This document shows, in pieces, positions 27,794 to 36,782 of a stretch of DNA of 64,000 nt (within the stretch, counting starts at the first letter, position 1; each line of letters opens with the position of its first letter). Below the pieces are notes generated by a model. The model worked only from the letters and a program-made list of their open reading frames with translations. It was not told where the DNA came from and searched no databases. The translations under genes and the position numbers were made by a program. The DNA is from Ideonella sp. (GTDB lineage Bacteria > Pseudomonadota > Gammaproteobacteria > Burkholderiales > Burkholderiaceae_C), in the NCBI GenBank assembly GCA_015075545.1, contig JABTUC010000002.1:434001-498000 (forward strand). Reading direction: 5' to 3'.

Positions 27794-30583
27794 CTACCGC
27801 GCGCGGTCCATGCAGCGGCGCACGCGCTGCACCAGGTCGGCAGGGGTAAAGGGCTTCTCGAGCCCCTCGACCCCGCTCTCGCGGCGGAAGTCGCTCGCCA
27901 GCGGCGACAGCGTGTCGCCGGTGACGAACACGAAGCGCGCGGCCAGCGTGCGGTCGCGCTCGCGGATCGCGCGCCACAGCGCCCGGCCGTCGATGTCGGG
28001 CATGCGCAGGTCCGACACCACGGCGTCGAAGCGCCCTTCGTCGAGCAGCGCCAGCGCGACCGCGCCCGACTCGGCGCTGACGACCTCGTAGCCCTCTGCC
28101 TCGAGCGCGTCGCGCATCATCGATGCGACCTCGGGCTCGTCGTCGACCACCAGCACGCGGCCGGCCACCGCGGCCTCGTGCGGTGCCCCTTGCGCTACCG
28201 CCTGCGCCTCGCCGGCGTCGGCCGCGCGCAGCGGCAACTCGAGGCGGAAGCACGCGCCGCGGCCGAACGGCGACTGCGCTTCGAGCCGCAGCGTGCCGCC
28301 GTGCTCGATGGCCACCGCGCGTGCCACTGCCAGCCCGAGCCCGGTGCCCGCGCCTTCGGCCTTGGTGGTCATGAAGGCGTCGAAGATGCGATGGCGATCG
28401 TGCTCGCGAACGCCGACCCCGTTGTCGGCCACGCGCAGCCAGACGCGCTGCGCGTCGCTGCCGGTCTCGATGCGCAGGCGCCGCGGCGGCTCGGCCTGCG
28501 CCAGCGCCTGCTGGGCGTTGACGATCAGGTTGAGCAGCACCTGGCCGAGCTTGTCGCCGTCGGCCAGCAGCGGCGGCAGATCGGGTTGCAGCTGCTGTTC
28601 GAGTTCGATGCCCGAGGTGCGCAACCCGTACTGCAACAGGTCGACGGCGCCGCGCACGAGGTCGTTGAGCTGCACCGCGGTGCGCGCCGCGGGGCGGCTG
28701 CGCGCCATCGCCAGAAAACTGCGCACGATGCGGCCGCAGCGCTCGGCGGCCTCGCGGATGCGCACGGCGTCGGCACGCAGCGCGGGGTCGCTGCACTTGT
28801 CTTCGAGCAGGCTGGCGCGCCCCATCACGATCGCCAGCGGGTTGTTCAGCTCGTGCGCCACGCCGGCCAGCAGGCTGCCCATCGCGGCGAGCTTCTCGGC
28901 CTGGCGCAGCGCCTCGCGCTGGCGCGCGATCTCCTCGGCGGCGGCACGGCGCTCGCTGATGTCGACCAGCGAGGCGGTGATGAAGGTCTCGTTGCCGACC
29001 TGCGTGGGCCACAGCAGCACCTCGACCGGAAACTCGCTGCCGTCGGGCCGCAGCGCAGTCAGCTCGACGCGGCGTCCGATCATCTGCGGCACCTCGCCGC
29101 GGCGCATGCGGCGCAGGTCGTCGAAATAGGCGTCGCGCACGCGCTCGGGCACGATCGTGCCGCCGGCCTGGCGCCCGATGATCTCGGCGCGCGTGCGCGA
29201 GAACATGCGCTGCGCGGTCGGGTTGAACTCGACGACCACGCCCTGCGCGTCGGTGGTGACGACGGCGGTCAGCGCGTGGTCGACGATCGCCGACTTGAGC
29301 ATCTCGCTGCGCTGCTCGCGCGCCGCGGCGTCGCGCCAGGCCGCGAAGGTGTCGCGCGTCAGGTGCAGCCAGGGCGCCCAGTCGGCCGGCACCCGTGGCT
29401 CGGGCGCACGCTCGTCGGCGGCCTGCCGGCGCAGGTACTCCACCAGCCGCAGCGAGGGTTCGCCGAAGCGGCGCCACAGCACGATGCCGGTGGCCAGGAA
29501 CAGCAGCAGCAGCAAACCGCCGGCGGCGATGTGCGGCGCCATCTCGAGCAGCAGGCGTCGCCGCAGATCGGCGCGGTCGCCGGCCTGCAGCGCGACCCAC
29601 GGCGCCACCGCCGATGCGCGCGCCGACAGCAGCGCTTCGCCGATCGGCTGCGCCAGCGGCGCCGCCAGCGCGGCGGCGACGTGCTCGCGCGCGAACTGCG
29701 GCGGCAGCGCCGCCGCGATGACGCTGGGCGCGCGGCCCGGCGCGACGCGGTCGGTCACCACCTGGCCTTCGCCGTCGACGACCCAGAAGCGCCTGGCGCC
29801 GGCGGCGGCCGACGCAACGGCATCGAACGCGCCGCGTGGCACGTCGGCAGCCAGCAGGCGCGGCTCGCCGCCCGGCAGCCGCATCGTCACGCTCACCAGC
29901 GGCTGCCCGGGCGCGCGCACGCGCCAGCGCACGTCGCCCTCGATCGGCGCGCTGCGTTCGCCGGGCCGGCCCGCTTGCGCGGCCAGCGAGCGCAGCGCCT
30001 GCTGCGGGTCGGCCGCCGACAGCTCGCCCAGCCAGCTCGCCGACGCCAGCCACGGGTAGATCCACACCTCGCCGGCTTCGACGTCGACGTAGGTGACGCG
30101 GCTGAAGCGGCCGCCGCGCAGCATCGCCAGTTGCGCCTGCTCGGCGAACAGCGCGGCGCGTTCGACCGCGGCGTGGCGGCGCTGCGCAACGCCCCAGCCG
30201 GCGCCGACGAGGATGACCTGCGGCGCCACGTCGCGCAGCAGCGCGGGCAGCGCATCGAGCGCCCAGGCGCCTTGCGCGGTGGGCGCCAGCGCCTGCTTGT
30301 CGGCCTGTACGTCGCGCGTGACGAAGCCCTGCGCGCGCGCCGTCACCGCCAGGCGCGACAGGTCTTCGCGCATGCGCCCGAGCACGGCGTCGAGCTGCGC
30401 GACGCTGCGCTCGGTGCTCATCGCGAGCTGGCGCTGCGCCGCCGCCTCGAGCAGCTCGTACTGCAGCGTCAGCGCATAGACGGCCGCCGCCAGCGCAGGC
30501 ACGGCCAGCGCGAGCATCAGCCACGCATAGCGCCGGCGCAGGCGTCGCACCGCGCGCCCGGGCACCGGCTCGGGGGCGATCAC
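27794..30583 (-). CDS. Hybrid sensor histidine kinase (two TM, PAS, HisKA, HATPase, receiver)
   Basis: A 929-residue membrane sensor. TM1 is at about 20-43 (YAWLMLALAVPALAAAVYAL), then a large periplasmic sensing domain to about 350, TM2 (HIAAGGLLLLLFLATGIVLW), PAS about 430-560 (VVTTDAQGVVVEFNPTAQRMF), HisKA with GVAHELNNPLA (phospho-His near 578), HATPase with VADNGVGVREHD and GTGLGLAVA, and a C-terminal receiver (VLVVDDEPEVASMM; Asp near 858 in VVSDLRMPD; Lys in LEKPF). The GTG start overlaps the response regulator stop by four bases (GTGA). It is paired with the OmpR-type regulator; the signal is unknown. Confidence 0.92.
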   Translation of the reverse strand: MIAPEPVPGRAVRRLRRRYAWLMLALAVPALAAAVYALTLQYELLEAAAQRQLAMSTERSVAQLDAVLGRMREDLSRLAVTARAQGFVTRDVQADKQALAPTAQGAWALDALPALLRDVAPQVILVGAGWGVAQRRHAAVERAALFAEQAQLAMLRGGRFSRVTYVDVEAGEVWIYPWLASASWLGELSAADPQQALRSLAAQAGRPGERSAPIEGDVRWRVRAPGQPLVSVTMRLPGGEPRLLAADVPRGAFDAVASAAAGARRFWVVDGEGQVVTDRVAPGRAPSVIAAALPPQFAREHVAAALAAPLAQPIGEALLSARASAVAPWVALQAGDRADLRRRLLLEMAPHIAAGGLLLLLFLATGIVLWRRFGEPSLRLVEYLRRQAADERAPEPRVPADWAPWLHLTRDTFAAWRDAAAREQRSEMLKSAIVDHALTAVVTTDAQGVVVEFNPTAQRMFSRTRAEIIGRQAGGTIVPERVRDAYFDDLRRMRRGEVPQMIGRRVELTALRPDGSEFPVEVLLWPTQVGNETFITASLVDISERRAAAEEIARQREALRQAEKLAAMGSLLAGVAHELNNPLAIVMGRASLLEDKCSDPALRADAVRIREAAERCGRIVRSFLAMARSRPAARTAVQLNDLVRGAVDLLQYGLRTSGIELEQQLQPDLPPLLADGDKLGQVLLNLIVNAQQALAQAEPPRRLRIETGSDAQRVWLRVADNGVGVREHDRHRIFDAFMTTKAEGAGTGLGLAVARAVAIEHGGTLRLEAQSPFGRGACFRLELPLRAADAGEAQAVAQGAPHEAAVAGRVLVVDDEPEVASMMRDALEAEGYEVVSAESGAVALALLDEGRFDAVVSDLRMPDIDGRALWRAIRERDRTLAARFVFVTGDTLSPLASDFRRESGVEGLEKPFTPADLVQRVRRCMDRAR

Positions 30584-31320
30584 GACCCGCTCCCGGGCAC
30601 GAACAGGTAGCCGACACCGCGCACGGTCTTGATCGCCTCGGGCTTCTCGGGGTTGCGCTCGACCTTGCGGCGCAGGCGCATGATGCGCAGGTCGATCGAG
30701 CGGTCGAACACGTCCCAGCTGCGGTTGTGGGCGCGCTCCATGATCTGGTCGCGGCTCAGCGGCCGGCCGGGGTTGCGGGCGAACAGCAGCAGCAGGTCGA
30801 GTTCGGAGGCCGTCAGCTCGACCTCGGCGCCACCGGCGTCGAACAGGCGGCGCAAGTCGAGGTCGAGCCGGCAGGTGCCGAACACGACCTCGTTGGCCGC
30901 CGCGTCGTGCGGCGCAGCGCGGGTCTCGGCGGCCGTCGCAGGCGCCGCTGCTCGCATGCGCCGCAACAGGGCCTTGACGCGCGCGAGCAGCTCGCGCAGG
31001 TCGAACGGCTTGGCCACGTAGTCGTCGGCGCCGACTTCGAGGCCAACGATGCGGTCGATGGTCTCGGAGGCTGCGCTCAGCATCAGGATGCCGATGCCCG
31101 GATGCTCGACGCGCAGCCAGCGCGCCAGCGACAGGCCGTCTTCGCCTGGCATGTTGACGTCGATCACGGCCACCTGCGGCGCCTGCGCCGCGACGATCGC
31201 GCGCGCGCTGGCCGCGTCGGGCGCAGTCCACACGCGCAGGCCCTGCCGATGGAAGTACTCGCCGAGCAGGCTCAGCAGTTCGGTTTCGTCGTCGACCACC
31301 AGCAGCGACGCCGGCGTCAT
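30580..31320 (-). CDS. OmpR/PhoB-family response regulator
   Basis: A 246-residue protein. The receiver has Asp10/Asp11, phospho-Asp54 in VIDVNMPGEDG and a conserved Lys in VAKPF. The C-terminal winged helix has ELTASELDLLLLFARNPGRP, RSIDLRIMRLRRKVE and IKTVRGVGYLF. It is the first gene of a two-gene operon with the hybrid kinase. Start chosen at MTPASLLVVDDE; an in-frame upstream ATG at 31410 adds low-complexity residues. Its targets may include the two leader-repeat genes. Confidence 0.93.
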   Translation of the reverse strand: MTPASLLVVDDETELLSLLGEYFHRQGLRVWTAPDAASARAIVAAQAPQVAVIDVNMPGEDGLSLARWLRVEHPGIGILMLSAASETIDRIVGLEVGADDYVAKPFDLRELLARVKALLRRMRAAAPATAAETRAAPHDAAANEVVFGTCRLDLDLRRLFDAGGAEVELTASELDLLLLFARNPGRPLSRDQIMERAHNRSWDVFDRSIDLRIMRLRRKVERNPEKPEAIKTVRGVGYLFVPGSGS

Positions 31321-31505
31321 GCCATGCACCCCCGTCGCGGATGCCGATCGTGGCCGCGAGTGTGGGCGCGCGCGGGCGCGCGGATCTTGACCTTCGCCAA
31401 ACAACCGCATCGGCGGTCTCGACGGCAGTCGGGTTCGTGCCCGCCCGCTCGGGTGTCACCGGGGCGATAGTCGGGCCGTTCGCCGCGGCCTACCCTGGTG
31501 CACCG

Positions 31506-32426
31506 ATGAACCCGATCCCATCGCAGGTGCGACACCTGCGCCGCCCGCCCGACGCGCGCTGGTTCATGGCGCGGGCGTTCCTGCCCAAGGCGCGCGGCCT
31601 CGCGCTGCCTGCGCTGGAGCTGCGCCTGGCGCCGGCCACGGCGCCGGCGGCCGACCTGCAGGCCTACTGCGCGCTGACCGGTCAGCGCGCCGGCGCGACG
31701 CTGCCGCTCGGCTGGCCGCAGGTGTGGGGGTTTCGGCTGCAGATGGCGCTGCTCACCGACCGCCGCTTTCCGCTGCCGATCTGGAGCAGCCTGCAGGTGC
31801 GCAACCGGATGCTGCAGCACGCGCCGCTGGCGGCCGCCGACGCGTACGCGATCGGCGTGCGGCCGCACGCGCTGCGCCGGCTCGACAAGGGCGTGGAGGT
31901 CGATCTGCACTGCGCGCTGCACGACCGCGGCGGGCAACGCGTGTGGGAGAGCCTGACCACGTTCTACTGGCGCGGCCGCGGCAGCGCGCAGCCCGACGCG
32001 GCCCCGCCGCGCGCCGCCAGCCCCGTGCTCGACGCGGCGGCCGCGGAGGCGGCGCGCTGGTCATCGGGGCACGGCTCGGGCTGGCGCTTCGGTGCGCTGA
32101 CCGGCGACTACAACGGCCTGCACTGGAGCGACCGCTACGCCAACGCCTTCGGCTACGCGCGCGCCTTCCACCACCCGCCGCGCATCGCCGGGCAGTGCCT
32201 CGCGCGCCTGGGGGTCGATGCGCAAGCGCCGCGCCAGCAGCTCGACCTGTGGATCAAGGGCCCGGTCTTCTACCGCAGCGACCTCGTGCTGCGCCGCCAG
32301 CGCGCGGGCGACGCCGAGCTGTTCGCGTTGCAGGTGGGCGCCGACCCGCGGCCGGCGCTGGTCGGCCGCTGGGCGCCGGCCGACGCGTCGACCACGCTCG
32401 ACGAAGGGGCGCAGGTGCGCGGCTGA
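31506..32426 (+). CDS. MaoC-like acyl dehydratase
   Basis: A 306-residue double hotdog-fold protein. The N-terminal half has LQAYCALTGQRAGATLPLGW; the C-terminal half carries the hydratase-like motif FGALTGDYNGLHWSDRYANA (Asp and His of the catalytic dyad) and AFHHPPRIAGQCL. It is expected to hydrate or dehydrate an acyl-CoA or acyl-ACP. It stands alone, divergent from the response regulator and convergent with the HAD gene. Start chosen at MNPIPSQVRHL. Confidence 0.8.
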   Translation: MNPIPSQVRHLRRPPDARWFMARAFLPKARGLALPALELRLAPATAPAADLQAYCALTGQRAGATLPLGWPQVWGFRLQMALLTDRRFPLPIWSSLQVRNRMLQHAPLAAADAYAIGVRPHALRRLDKGVEVDLHCALHDRGGQRVWESLTTFYWRGRGSAQPDAAPPRAASPVLDAAAAEAARWSSGHGSGWRFGALTGDYNGLHWSDRYANAFGYARAFHHPPRIAGQCLARLGVDAQAPRQQLDLWIKGPVFYRSDLVLRRQRAGDAELFALQVGADPRPALVGRWAPADASTTLDEGAQVRG

Positions 32427-32494
32427 AGCGTGGGGAAAGGCCTGCGCGGCCTCGATCCGAGGTGCGCGAGCGAAAGCCCGCCAGGGCACGTTGC

Positions 32495-33133
32495 TCACTC
32501 TTCGATCCACCCCGCGATCTCGTCGAGCCGCGACACGAAGCGGTCGGGCGGCAGGTCGGCGAAGGCCGATTCGTCGCACTCGCCGTTGCGCACGATGGCC
32601 ACGCGCAGGCCGGCGGCGCGCGCGGCGAGCACGTCGGCGCGGCTGTCGCCGACGAACAGCGTCGCCTCGGGCGCCGTGTGCAGTTCGGCGATCGCGCGCA
32701 GCGTGCCTTCGGTACGCGGCTTCATGAAGGCCACGTCGTCGCGGCTCACCACCGGCGCGAACCGGCGCTCGATGCCGAAGCGGCCGAGCGCGCCGTTCAG
32801 CGCCGCGCGCCCGATGTTGCTGACGATCGCCGCGCGGATGCCGGCCTCGTCGAGCTGCCGCAGCAGCTCTCGTGCGCCGGGCCGCGGCGACCAGCGTGCC
32901 AGCGCGTCGGCGTCCCAGCGATCGTAGATCGGGCCCAGCGCCTGGCGCAGCTCGTCGATGCGGCCCTGCGGCGCCAACGTGTCGGCCGCGGCGTTCCACA
33001 GCTCGGCGTAGTTGCCGGCCGCCGCGAAGCCCAACGCAGTGCAAGCCCGGCGCAGTTGCGCCTCGGCCTCGGCCAGCCGCCACTGGAAATCGACCAGCGT
33101 GCCCTCGAAGTCGAAGATGACCGATCGGTTCAC
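32495..33133 (-). CDS. HAD-superfamily hydrolase
   Basis: A 212-residue phosphatase-like protein with motif I FDFEGTLVD (nucleophile Asp8), motif II VSNIG, motif III Lys in KPRTEGTL and motif IV FVGDSRADVLAARAAG. The second acidic residue of motif I is Glu rather than the usual Asp (DFEGT). GTG start at 33133. It resembles phosphoglycolate phosphatase-like enzymes; the substrate cannot be assigned. Confidence 0.85.
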   Translation of the reverse strand: MNRSVIFDFEGTLVDFQWRLAEAEAQLRRACTALGFAAAGNYAELWNAAADTLAPQGRIDELRQALGPIYDRWDADALARWSPRPGARELLRQLDEAGIRAAIVSNIGRAALNGALGRFGIERRFAPVVSRDDVAFMKPRTEGTLRAIAELHTAPEATLFVGDSRADVLAARAAGLRVAIVRNGECDESAFADLPPDRFVSRLDEIAGWIEE

Positions 33134-33609
33134 GTGCCTCGTGCCCCTGCGCCGCTCATGCGACGCCGACGCGATTGCAGAACGCGCCGGCTCGCGCGTC
33201 AACCCGCCACGGGCTGCTGCGGGCTGCGGGCGTGGTCGCGCGTCGTCGAGTGGCGATCGTTTGACGCGGGACAAGGAACGCACGATCGGCGGTGCCTAGA
33301 GTCGTCTGTTCGGCAGGGCTCTCGCGGCCCCGGTGGGGTTGCGAGGCGCCTTGCACGCCACAGCCGATCACCGGATACCGATGCCACGAGTCGTTCGACC
33401 GCGTGCCGACGATCCTGCCCGCCGGGCCGGGCGCGCGTGCGCGGCCGCGCACGCCGGCCTGCCGGCCAGCGCGCTCGATTGCCACGGCCCTCCGCGGCGA
33501 CGCTGACGCGCCGCGTTCGACGCGGCACCGAGTCTTCGCGCCGCCCGTTCGTTGCCGTTACCCCGGCGCGGCGGGCGGTCCGACCCATCCGCACGTCGGA
33601 CTCGATCGC
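33134..33609. other. Intergenic region upstream of the radical SAM gene
   Basis: 476 bp with no supported gene. It contains a poor Fnr-like match, TTGACGCGGGACAA (33261-33274), and a perfect 20-bp palindrome centred at 33444/33445 (arms GCGTGCGCGG). It probably carries the promoter for the anaerobic gene block to the right. Confidence 0.4.
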
Positions 33610-34767
33610 ATGGATCAAGCCATCACGTTTCAACCCGCGGCCGCGCCGAGCCCGATCGTCGGCCACCGCGTCGAGCTGCAACTGCTGACCACGCTGAAGT
33701 GCAACCTCAAATGCAGCTACTGCTCGCTCGGCGTCGGCGAGGTGCTCGGCTCGCAGACCGAGCTGCGCTACGGCATCGATCAACTGGGGCGCTTTGCCGA
33801 CACCCACCTGCGCGGCAAGGAGGTCGTCGTCACTTTCTACGGCGGCGAGCCGACGCTGAACCGGCCGATGATGGGCGCGGTGATGCAGCGTTTCGCGCAC
33901 TGGCGCTACCAGTTGCAGACCAACGGCACGCTGCTCGACGACCTGCCCGCGGAGGTGCTGTCCAGGCTGTCCAACGTGCTGGTGTCGATCGACGGCGGCG
34001 AGGCGATCACTGACGGCTACCGCGGCCGCGGCGTGTATCGACAGGTGCTGAAGAACCTGCGCGCGGTGCGCGGCGCGATCGGCGGCAGCGTTACCGCGCG
34101 CGTCACCTGGGGCAACCCGGCGACGAGCTTCGACGAGATCGACGCGCTCGTGGCCGATGACTCGCCGTTCGACTATCTGTACTGGCAGTTCGTCGCCGAC
34201 GAGCAGTACGGCGGCGATTCGTGCGAGCGCCGGCGCGCGGTGCTCGTGCAACTGGTCGAGCGCTTCTTCGAGCGCAGCGACCGGCTCTACCCGCTGATCC
34301 CGCTGATGGGCATCGTGCGCAACAAGCTGCTGCCCGGGCGCGCGCAGGAGCTGACCGCAGGCCGCACTCAGTGCCGCGTGTCGACGCACCTGCTCAACGT
34401 GATGCCCGACGGCAACATCTACCCGTGCCCCGACATGATGTACGTGCCGGCGATGCGCATGGGCAGCATTCAGGGCAACTGGTTGAAGCCGAGCCCCCTG
34501 CAGCAGACGCCCGCGATGCCGTGCTCCGGCTGCGAGGCCTACGCCTGGTGCCGCGGCAACTGCATGAAGAACCTCTACCTCGGCTACGTGAAGAACGACT
34601 TGCGCTACCGCGCCCACGTGGTCGAGCCGATCTGCGAGCTGCTGCGCTTCATCGGGCGCGAGGTCGATCGCCATGATCCGCGCGCCTGGTTCGCCGCGCT
34701 GCCGCTGCCGCTTCGGCGGCAGATCACCGACTGCGAGGTGTACGAGTACGTCGAGGTGATGCCGTGA
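33610..34767 (+). CDS. Radical SAM protein with SPASM-like C-terminal cluster region
   Basis: A 385-residue cytoplasmic protein. The N-terminal 4Fe-4S/SAM motif is CNLKCSYC (CX3CX2C), followed by VTFYGGEPTL and LQTNGTLL. The C-terminal half has further Cys in TQCRVSTHLLNVMPDGNIYPCPD, MPCSGCEAYAWCRGNC, as in SPASM/twitch proteins that hold auxiliary clusters. It ends VYEYVEVMP. The stop overlaps a GTG of the next frame (GTGA). No precursor peptide gene is visible nearby. The context (nirE, ubiUVT, nrdJ) suggests an anaerobic role; haem d1-type NirJ activity is possible but unproven. Confidence 0.85.
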   Translation: MDQAITFQPAAAPSPIVGHRVELQLLTTLKCNLKCSYCSLGVGEVLGSQTELRYGIDQLGRFADTHLRGKEVVVTFYGGEPTLNRPMMGAVMQRFAHWRYQLQTNGTLLDDLPAEVLSRLSNVLVSIDGGEAITDGYRGRGVYRQVLKNLRAVRGAIGGSVTARVTWGNPATSFDEIDALVADDSPFDYLYWQFVADEQYGGDSCERRRAVLVQLVERFFERSDRLYPLIPLMGIVRNKLLPGRAQELTAGRTQCRVSTHLLNVMPDGNIYPCPDMMYVPAMRMGSIQGNWLKPSPLQQTPAMPCSGCEAYAWCRGNCMKNLYLGYVKNDLRYRAHVVEPICELLRFIGREVDRHDPRAWFAALPLPLRRQITDCEVYEYVEVMP

Positions 34768-34801
34768 GTGCGTGCTTGCGCTCGCGCAAGGCTGCGCAGG
34801 A

Positions 34802-34847
34802 GGTCCTTGACCTGGTTCAAGGACCACGCCGGGCGCCCACCGACAAT
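34802..34847 (+). promoter_or_regulatory. FNR/DNR-type operator and -10 element before nirE/cobA
   Basis: TTGACCTGGTTCAA (34807-34820) is an Fnr-type box set in a longer perfect inverted repeat (GGTCCTTGA / TCAAGGACC, 34802-34825). GACAAT at 34842-34847 lies where a -10 hexamer would be if the box is centred at -41.5. This argues that the methyltransferase gene has its own oxygen/NO-controlled promoter and starts downstream at 34887. Confidence 0.65.
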
Positions 34848-34886
34848 CGGCGGGCGACAACCCGATCGCTGCAGCGTGCCCGTGCC

Positions 34887-35738
34887 GTGACGAAGATCGA
34901 CGAGCCCTTGCGTTTCGACGTGGCGAGCCTGCTCGTCGCGGCTGTACCCGGGCGCGTGACGCTGGTGGGCGCCGGGCCGGGCGATCCCGAGCTGCTGACG
35001 CTGAAGGCGGCGCGCGCGCTGCGCGAGGCGCAGATCGTGCTGTACGACCATCTGGTCGGCGACGACGTGCTCGCGCTCGTGCCGGCGCAGGCGCAGCGCA
35101 TCTGCGTGGGCAAGCGCGCCGGCCACCACACGCTGAGCCAGCGCGCGATCATCGAGCTGATGTTGGGGCTGGCGCGCTCGGGGCGGCCGGTGGTGCGGCT
35201 GAAGGGTGGCGACCCGTACATCTTCGGCCGCGGCGGCGAGGAGGCGCAGGCGCTGGCCGAGGCCGGCATCCCGTTCGACGTGATCCCCGGCATCAGCGCG
35301 GCGCAGGGCGCGGCCGCTGCCGCGGGCATCCCGCTGACGCACCGCGATCACGCCTGCTCGCTGGTCTATGCCACCGGCCACCTGCGCGGCGAGGGCGAGC
35401 CGTGCGCGCTCGACCTCGACTGGCCGCTGCTCGCGCGGCCGGGCCAGACCACGGTGATCTACATGGGTCTGGCCATGTTGCCGACCATCTGCGCGCAGCT
35501 CGTCGCGCACGGCCTGAGTGCCGACACGCCGGCGGCGGTGGTCGAGCGCGCCACACGGAGCGACCAGCGCACGATCGTCGGCACCGTGCAGACGCTACCC
35601 GCACTGGCACAGGCGCACGGCGCGAAACCGCCGGCGCTGATCGTGGTCGGCTCGGTGGTCACGCTGCATCGCGCGCTCGGGGCAACGCCCGCGCCGGCGC
35701 TTTGCGCGACGGCGGCCAGCACGGCCGCGTGCAAATGA
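34887..35738 (+). CDS. nirE: Uroporphyrinogen-III C-methyltransferase (NirE/CobA type)
   Basis: About 283 residues of the tetrapyrrole methylase family: GRVTLVGAGPGDPELLTLKA, VLYDHLVGDDVL, VRLKGGDPYIFGRGGEEAQA, VIPGISAAQGAAAAAGIPLT and TVIYMGL. It uses SAM twice to make precorrin-2, feeding sirohaem, haem d1 and cobalamin. Start set at GTG 34887 because an Fnr-type box lies upstream; a GTG at 34764 that overlaps the radical SAM stop would add 41 atypical residues. It overlaps ubiU by ATGA. CobA and NirE cannot be told apart by sequence; the nir and B12-dependent neighbours fit either. Confidence 0.92.
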   Translation: MTKIDEPLRFDVASLLVAAVPGRVTLVGAGPGDPELLTLKAARALREAQIVLYDHLVGDDVLALVPAQAQRICVGKRAGHHTLSQRAIIELMLGLARSGRPVVRLKGGDPYIFGRGGEEAQALAEAGIPFDVIPGISAAQGAAAAAGIPLTHRDHACSLVYATGHLRGEGEPCALDLDWPLLARPGQTTVIYMGLAMLPTICAQLVAHGLSADTPAAVVERATRSDQRTIVGTVQTLPALAQAHGAKPPALIVVGSVVTLHRALGATPAPALCATAASTAACK

Positions 35739-36754
35739 GCGCGCCGGCCACGTCGCGCCGCGTCGCGCTGGTGTGCCCGGCGGGGTCGCTGCGCGCGCTG
35801 CAGATGGCGGTGGACGCCGGCGCCGACGCGGTGTACCTGGGGCTGAAGAACGCCACCAACGCGCGCAACTTCGCCGGCCTCAATTTCGACGACGCGCAGG
35901 TGCGCGAGGGCGTGGCCTACGCGCACGCCCGCGGCCGTCAGGTGCTGATGGCGCTCAACACCTTCGCCGACGCGCGCGACGCCGCGCCGTGGCACGACGC
36001 GGTGCGCCGCGCCGCCGAGCTGGGCGCCGATGCGCTGATCGTCGCCGACAGCGCGGTGATGGCGCACGCGCACCGCCACTATCCGCAACTGCGGCTGCAC
36101 CTGTCGGTGCAGGCGTCGGCCACCAGCTACGAGGCGATCGAGTTCTACCGCGAGCGCTACGGCATCGCGCGCGCGGTGCTGCCGCGCGTGCTCACGCTGC
36201 AGCAGGTGGCGCACGTGGCGCGCCACACGAAGGCGGAGGTCGAGGTGTTCGGCTTCGGCAGCCTGTGCGTGATGGTCGAGGGGCGCTGCGCGCTGTCGTC
36301 GTACGTCACGGGGCAGTCGCCCAACGGCGCGGGCGTCTGCTCGCCGCCATCGGCGGTGCGCTGGCACGAAACGCCGCAGGGCGTGGAGGCGCGCCTGAAC
36401 GGCGTGCTGATCGACCGCTACGCGAGCGACGAGCCGCGTGGCTACCCCACGCTGTGCAAGGGCCGCTTCGAGGTCGACGGCCAGCGCGACTACGCGCTCG
36501 AGGAGCCGTCGAGCCTGAACACGCTGGCGCTGCTGCCGCAACTGATCGACGCCGGCGTCAAGGCGATCAAGATCGAAGGCCGCCAGCGCAGCCCGCAGTA
36601 CGTGGCCGAGGTCACTCGTGTGTGGCGCTCGGCGATCGACCTGGCGGCGTCGGACACGCGCTACTCGGTGTCGTCGGAATGGGGCGCGCGGCTGGCCCGC
36701 TGGTCCGAGGGGCAGCAGCACACGCTGGGCGCCTACGACCGCCCGTGGCGCTGA
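35735..36754 (+). CDS. ubiU: UbiU, O2-independent ubiquinone hydroxylation (U32 family)
   Basis: A 339-residue U32-peptidase-like protein. Four Cys for a 4Fe-4S cluster are placed as in UbiU (FGSLCVMVEGRC, GAGVC, YPTLCKGRF). Motifs LVCPAGSLRALQMAVDAGAD, LHLSVQASATS and IKIEGRQRSPQYVAEVTR fit the family. With UbiV it hydroxylates the quinone ring without oxygen. Starts inside the nirE stop (ATGA). Confidence 0.93.
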   Translation: MSAPATSRRVALVCPAGSLRALQMAVDAGADAVYLGLKNATNARNFAGLNFDDAQVREGVAYAHARGRQVLMALNTFADARDAAPWHDAVRRAAELGADALIVADSAVMAHAHRHYPQLRLHLSVQASATSYEAIEFYRERYGIARAVLPRVLTLQQVAHVARHTKAEVEVFGFGSLCVMVEGRCALSSYVTGQSPNGAGVCSPPSAVRWHETPQGVEARLNGVLIDRYASDEPRGYPTLCKGRFEVDGQRDYALEEPSSLNTLALLPQLIDAGVKAIKIEGRQRSPQYVAEVTRVWRSAIDLAASDTRYSVSSEWGARLARWSEGQQHTLGAYDRPWR

Positions 36755-36782
36755 TCGTTCGAACCGCGACCGAGGCACCGCG

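Noticed and set aside
30617..31459. Very long minus-strand frames joining the kinase, response regulator and SBBP regions
   Set aside because: They merge several real genes through frames without stops; ATGA/GTGA overlaps and motifs mark the true genes.
33261..33274. Fnr-like box TTGACGCGGGACAA
   Set aside because: Too many mismatches in the right half and too far (over 300 bp) from the next start to claim.
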